NCBI GenBank assembly: GCA_000318405.1
Contig: KB291758.1
Coordinates: 507-48,344 of the forward strand
Origin: Brevundimonas diminuta 470-4
GTDB lineage: Bacteria > Pseudomonadota > Alphaproteobacteria > Caulobacterales > Caulobacteraceae
Reading direction: 5' to 3'
DNA length: 47,838 nucleotides
Position numbers and translations under genes: made by a program. Below the pieces are notes generated by a model. It was not told where the DNA came from, did not search any database, and saw nothing but the letters and a program-made list of their open reading frames with translations. The number at the start of each line of letters is the position of its first letter. Position 1 is the first letter of the stretch. Positions 41,906 through 47,838 of this stretch are shown piece after piece.

Positions 41906-42820
41906 TCAGCGCAGGAAGCGGTCGACGGCCTGCTGGAACTGACGCGGTCGGTCGATCATGACCATGTGCTCGGCGCCCTCGATCCGCTCGAAGGTCGCCG
42001 GGCGGGGCAGGGAGCGGTAGCCGTCGCGGAACAGGCCGTCGACGTGGCTGCGCGGGCTGTCGGCGTCGGGGCTCCAGCCATAGACGACGGTGACCGGGGC
42101 CTGGATCAGCGGCAGGCGCGAGCGCAGGTCCACCGTCATCACTTCGTACAGGCCCTGAGCCAGGACGCGCCGGTCGCCGCCCTGCCACCCCAGGCCGTTG
42201 AACAGGCTGTCGGCCGCGCCGCCCAGCTCCAGTCCCAGGGAGGCGGCCTGGGTGCGCAGGGCCTGATCGCCCAGCAGCATCAGGCCCTGATAGGCCAGCC
42301 GCGCCAGAGGCTCGACATCGCCCACCGTCGAGCCGGGGCTGATCAGGGACGGGAAGAAGGGCGAGGCGTCCACGACCATGACCCGGCCGACGCGGGGCCC
42401 GCCCTCGGCCGCGACGCGCAGGGCCATCTGCCCGCCCATCGAATGGCCGATCAGGGCGGGCCGATCCAGACCCGCTTCATTGATGTAACGCAGGATCTCC
42501 GCCGCCGCCGGGCCGCCGATACGGCCTTCGGCGTTGCCCGCCGCCGCCAGCGGGCCGAAGCCGCGCACCGTGATCAGGTGCACCCGGTAGCGGTCCTGCA
42601 GCGCCGCCGCCGTGCGGCTCCAGACCGCCGAGGTCGAGGCCAGGCCGGGGATCAGCACCACGTCCGGCCCCTGACCCCGCGTTTCCACGACGATGCGCGA
42701 GGACTGAAAACCGGCAGGCGTCGCGGCGGGCGGGACGGTCGACGCGCGCGCCCATGCGGGCGCTGCGACGGCCGTCAGGCTCAGGAACAGGGCGGACAGG
42801 ACAGCGGGATACCGGCTCAT
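41906..42820 (-). CDS. Secreted alpha/beta hydrolase
   Basis: 304 residues. A signal peptide (MSRYPAVLSALFLSLTAVAA... PAWARA) predicts export to the periplasm. The hydrolase core shows PDVVLIPGLASTSAVWSR, the nucleophile in LIGHSMGGQMALRVA, a VYGWSPDADSP acid region and His in EGAEHMVMIDRP. Substrate unknown (ester or amide). It is convergent with the S41 pseudogene, 4 bp apart. Confidence 0.9.
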   Translation of the reverse strand: MSRYPAVLSALFLSLTAVAAPAWARASTVPPAATPAGFQSSRIVVETRGQGPDVVLIPGLASTSAVWSRTAAALQDRYRVHLITVRGFGPLAAAGNAEGRIGGPAAAEILRYINEAGLDRPALIGHSMGGQMALRVAAEGGPRVGRVMVVDASPFFPSLISPGSTVGDVEPLARLAYQGLMLLGDQALRTQAASLGLELGGAADSLFNGLGWQGGDRRVLAQGLYEVMTVDLRSRLPLIQAPVTVVYGWSPDADSPRSHVDGLFRDGYRSLPRPATFERIEGAEHMVMIDRPRQFQQAVDRFLR

Positions 42821-42931
42821 GGCGCCAGCCTGCCGTCAGATAGCGGCGAAACCTCGGCGACAGCCTGCGGTGAGGGCGGATTGAATTTCTTCGCGATCAG
42901 GAGTGAAATCACCCGATCTGGGGAGGTTCTC

Positions 42932-43372
42932 ATGAAGAAATCCATCATCGTCCTGTCCGCCATCGCGGCGCTGACCGCATCGCCCGTCCTGGCCGAAAAC
43001 TGGAACGTCATTTCCCGCAGCTCCGCCACCGCCTTCATGGTGGACGTCGATTCCATCGCCCAGGCTGGCGGCGTGACCAGCGCCCGGCTGGCCCGCGTGC
43101 CCGCCAAGGGCGGGCCGACCGATCTGTCGCACAGCATCGGGACCATCAGCTTCCGCTGCGCCGCCAACCAGTCGAAGGCGGGCGAAGAAGTCTATTACGG
43201 CCCGGACGGCGCCGAGCAGGAGCGGATCGACGACGGCTATGATTTCGAGCCGATCGCGCGCAATTCTCTGGACTCCTTCGTCAAGGAGATCGTCTGCGAG
43301 GACAAGCGCGGGACGGCGGCGTTCCCGACGATCCGCGCCTTTATCGAAGCCGGGCGCCCCGACTCGCGCTGA
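42932..43372 (+). CDS. Small exported protein, possibly surface-adhesin-E-like
   Basis: 146 residues from ATG 42932, with GGGAGG 5 bases upstream. Signal peptide MKKSIIVLSAIAALTASPVLA. The mature part begins NWNVISRSSATAFMVDVDSI and holds two Cys (in FRCAANQ and EIVCEDK) that could form a disulfide, then a Phe/Tyr-rich acidic stretch. The pattern (W-x-V ... D-x-x-S-I ... K) recalls small exported proteins annotated as surface-adhesin E, but I cannot confirm this. No partner gene. Confidence 0.78.
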   Translation: MKKSIIVLSAIAALTASPVLAENWNVISRSSATAFMVDVDSIAQAGGVTSARLARVPAKGGPTDLSHSIGTISFRCAANQSKAGEEVYYGPDGAEQERIDDGYDFEPIARNSLDSFVKEIVCEDKRGTAAFPTIRAFIEAGRPDSR

Positions 43373-43437
43373 CCATGAGGCGAGGCCCGGTCGGCTTGTC
43401 CGCCTGATCGCTTGGGGCTAAGGGCGGCCGGGCGTCG

Positions 43438-44826
43438 ATGCGACGTCGCGTAACAGTATCGAGCCGTATCTTGCAGCCTTCATTTCCGGCGCTCGCCGAC
43501 CCTCAGCAGGCCGCGCAGTTCGGCGTCGCCGATCCGGCGTCGGTGCGCCGTCTGCGTCACCTGGTTCAGGACCACGCCGAGGCCCTGGTGGCGGCCTTCT
43601 ACGACGCGCTGCTGGCGCATGAGGAGGCGCGCGCCTTTCTGCACCATTCGGTGGTGCAGGAGCGGCTGAGCCCGTCTCTGCGTCGCTGGCTGATCGACCT
43701 GTTCGCGCCCGAGGCCGATGGCGACGAAGCCGGCTTCGTCGCGCGCCAGGTCAAGATCGGCGAGGTTCACGCCCGCATCAAGATTCCGATGCATCTGGTC
43801 ATGGCGGGGGCGGCGGTGCTGAAGCGGCGGCTGGCGGAGGTGCTGGCGAGCGAGCCGGCCGCCTTTGACCTGTTGCGGCTGTCCGGCGAGCGCATCGACC
43901 ACGCCCTGCGCCTGATGAGCCAGTCCTATGAAAAGGGGGCCAGCAATCGCGCGCGGCTGGACGAGGCCTATCGCCTCTTTTCGCTGGACCAGGACGTTAA
44001 TTTCGAGCGTGAAAGCCAGCGCGCGGGCCTGATGGAATGGAGCCAGAAGACCCTGTTCCGCATCCTGGCCTCGGGCGGGGTGGACGGGGCGGGCGCCCTC
44101 AGCGCCTCGCCGTTCGGCCTGTGGATCCGGCACCGGGCCGACTTCCTGTTCGACGGCTCGCCGCATCTGGCGCGTCTGAACGAGGCGATGGAGCGCATCG
44201 ATGTCGAACTGCTGCCCCGCTTCCTTCCCGGCGCCGCTCCGTCCGACCTGGCCGCCCCGCTGACGGCGCTGGAAGCGGCGGTGGACGAGGTCGCCTTCCT
44301 GCTGAACGAGATGTTTCAGGGGCTGGCGGGGATGGAGGGCGGACGCGATCCGCTGACGCGCGCCCTGAACCGGCGCTTCCTGTCGTCGATCCTGAGCCGA
44401 GAGATCGGTTTCGCCAACGCCAACCACACGCCGCTGTCGGTGCTGCTGCTCGACGTGGACCATTTCAAGCGGATCAACGACACCCACGGCCACCCGATCG
44501 GCGACGAGGTGCTGCGTCAGGTGGCCGAGGCCGTGACCGAGAACGTGCGGCCCAGCGACTTCGTCTTCCGTTACGGCGGCGAGGAATTCCTGGTCGTCCT
44601 GGTTGAAACCGATCTGCGTCAGGCCGTGATCATCGCCGAACGGATGCGTCAGGCCCTGGCGGCCAAGGCCGTCACGGCGTCGGGCCTGGCGCCCTTCCAC
44701 GTCACCGTGTCCATCGGCGTCGCCGAACATGGCGGCCATCCGGATGAGAACTATCTGGTCAAACAGGCCGACGACGCCCTGTACCGCGCCAAGCAGAACG
44801 GCCGTAACCGGGTCGAGGTCGCCTAG
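43438..44826 (+). CDS. Globin-coupled diguanylate cyclase (DosC/DgcO-like)
   Basis: 462 residues in three parts. A globin-coupled sensor (about 20-175) has the proximal heme ligand His111 in IGEVHARIKIP and a Tyr at position 55 that fits the distal B10 site; a helical linker spans about 180-295; a GGDEF domain ends the protein. The active site reads GGEEF (380-384), which is catalytically competent in known cyclases, and an RxxD inhibitory site (Arg371, Asp374) lies five residues before it. The layout matches E. coli DosC (YddV), an oxygen-sensing c-di-GMP synthase. A matching phosphodiesterase partner (DosP-like) is not in the window. Start ATG 43438; no strong ribosome-binding site seen. 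Confidence 0.88.
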   Translation: MRRRVTVSSRILQPSFPALADPQQAAQFGVADPASVRRLRHLVQDHAEALVAAFYDALLAHEEARAFLHHSVVQERLSPSLRRWLIDLFAPEADGDEAGFVARQVKIGEVHARIKIPMHLVMAGAAVLKRRLAEVLASEPAAFDLLRLSGERIDHALRLMSQSYEKGASNRARLDEAYRLFSLDQDVNFERESQRAGLMEWSQKTLFRILASGGVDGAGALSASPFGLWIRHRADFLFDGSPHLARLNEAMERIDVELLPRFLPGAAPSDLAAPLTALEAAVDEVAFLLNEMFQGLAGMEGGRDPLTRALNRRFLSSILSREIGFANANHTPLSVLLLDVDHFKRINDTHGHPIGDEVLRQVAEAVTENVRPSDFVFRYGGEEFLVVLVETDLRQAVIIAERMRQALAAKAVTASGLAPFHVTVSIGVAEHGGHPDENYLVKQADDALYRAKQNGRNRVEVA

Positions 44827-44923
44827 TCGGGCGCTGCCCGGCGGCCTTCGCAGGCTGGACGAATAAGCGCTTCCGATCTCGAAAAACAGGGTTACTAATG
44901 CGTCCCGACGATCGGGGGACGGC

Positions 44924-45478
44924 ATGCAGGAATTCGAGGCGCTCTTCGCCTTTTACGCTCTTCTGCTCGGGCTGGCGGTGGCCAATGTCGCGACGGCCTT
45001 CGCCGAAATGTACAAGGCACGCGGCCGGGTGAGGATCGGCTGGACGGTCCCTTTTCTGGGCGCCGTCGTACTGGCGGCCGCCTGCCAGCAGTGGCTGTCC
45101 CTGTTCCGCGCCCAGGCCGACATGAGGCTGGGGGCGGGCGAGCTTTTCATCTGTCTGGCGATGGCCCTGCCGTACATCTTCATCAGCCAGGTCATCCGGC
45201 CCCGCTATGATGAAGTCGCGTCGCTGGAGGCCTATTACGGCCAGCATCGTCGGGTGCTGGTCGGCGCCCTGCTGATCCCGGTGCTGGCGAGCAGCGTCGT
45301 CAATGTGATCTACACCGTGGCGGGGAAGGAAGAGATTCTGCCTGCGGTGCTCGGCTTTCTGATCTATCAGGGCGTGCGCTACGCCTGCATCATTCCGATG
45401 TTGATCTGGCCCGGCGTCGCGGTGCAGCGAACAGGACTGATCGTCCTGTTCGTCCACACGGTATTGATGATGTTCTAG
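44924..45478 (+). CDS. Integral membrane protein of unknown function
   Basis: 184 residues, five or six hydrophobic segments (about 5-25, 38-58, 72-92, 108-128, 134-152, 162-182). A GGGGGA stands 5-6 bases before ATG 44924. Charged loops KARGRVR and RPRYDEVASLEAYYGQHRR are compact. No family recognised. It ends 3 bp before the convergent gyrB stop. Confidence 0.82.
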   Translation: MQEFEALFAFYALLLGLAVANVATAFAEMYKARGRVRIGWTVPFLGAVVLAAACQQWLSLFRAQADMRLGAGELFICLAMALPYIFISQVIRPRYDEVASLEAYYGQHRRVLVGALLIPVLASSVVNVIYTVAGKEEILPAVLGFLIYQGVRYACIIPMLIWPGVAVQRTGLIVLFVHTVLMMF

Positions 45479-45481
45479 CCG

Positions 45482-47838
<2,357 letters not shown>

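Overview
The window is chromosomal DNA of very high GC content from an alphaproteobacterium. Gene content points to Caulobacterales, most likely Brevundimonas or a close relative: a DUF1134/EipA lipoprotein, a SqdB-type sulfolipid epimerase, an alphaproteobacterial OPT transporter, a small heat-shock gene behind a ROSE-like RNA thermometer, and an rpmI-rplT-pheS-pheT block. The genus is an inference from this content; there is no rRNA in the window.

Region 1 (1-5.7 kb) is a disturbed accessory patch. It holds a C-terminal gene fragment at the edge, a ygiQ remnant fused to foreign sequence, an oleate hydratase, an IS1380-family element ending 20 bp before the hydratase start, an SDR tail, an IS481-family element bounded by CTAG, another gene tail and two small unknown genes. 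The two flanks of the IS481 copy do not match each other as one ancestral locus, so IS-mediated rearrangement is likely.

Region 2 (5.8-11.1 kb) is a translation operon: rpmI, rplT, pheS and pheT, with folded RNA leaders. Two paralogous small Cys-rich proteins of unknown function sit between pheS and pheT, and the second overlaps the pheT start. This is the most original feature of the window.

Region 3 (11.2-23.7 kb) is mainly envelope and sugar metabolism: EipA, two SDR proteins (one SqdB-like), a GNAT coupled to galU, a REP-like palindromic repeat, glmS divergent from glmM, an FAD protein, a phosphomannomutase/phosphoglucomutase, and gpmA coupled to a deaminase-only RibD relative. GalU, GlmS, GlmM and the phosphohexomutase together supply UDP-glucose, UDP-GlcNAc precursors and mannose/glucose-1-phosphate.

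Region 4 (23.8-34.5 kb) carries a pentapeptide-repeat solenoid, Hsp20 with thermometer and candidate heat-shock promoter, two predicted exported methyltransferase-fold proteins coupled to a lysophospholipase-like hydrolase, a histidinol-phosphatase-type enzyme, an XRE regulator, a GlsB-like membrane protein, a secreted PRC-barrel-like protein, a short MprF homolog and typA.

Region 5 (34.6-47.8 kb) has a YeiH exporter divergent from a LysR regulator, an OPT transporter, recQ, an S41-like protease gene that has lost its core (pseudogene), a secreted alpha/beta hydrolase, a small exported protein, a globin-coupled diguanylate cyclase, a membrane protein, and gyrB, which runs off the right edge without its first codons.
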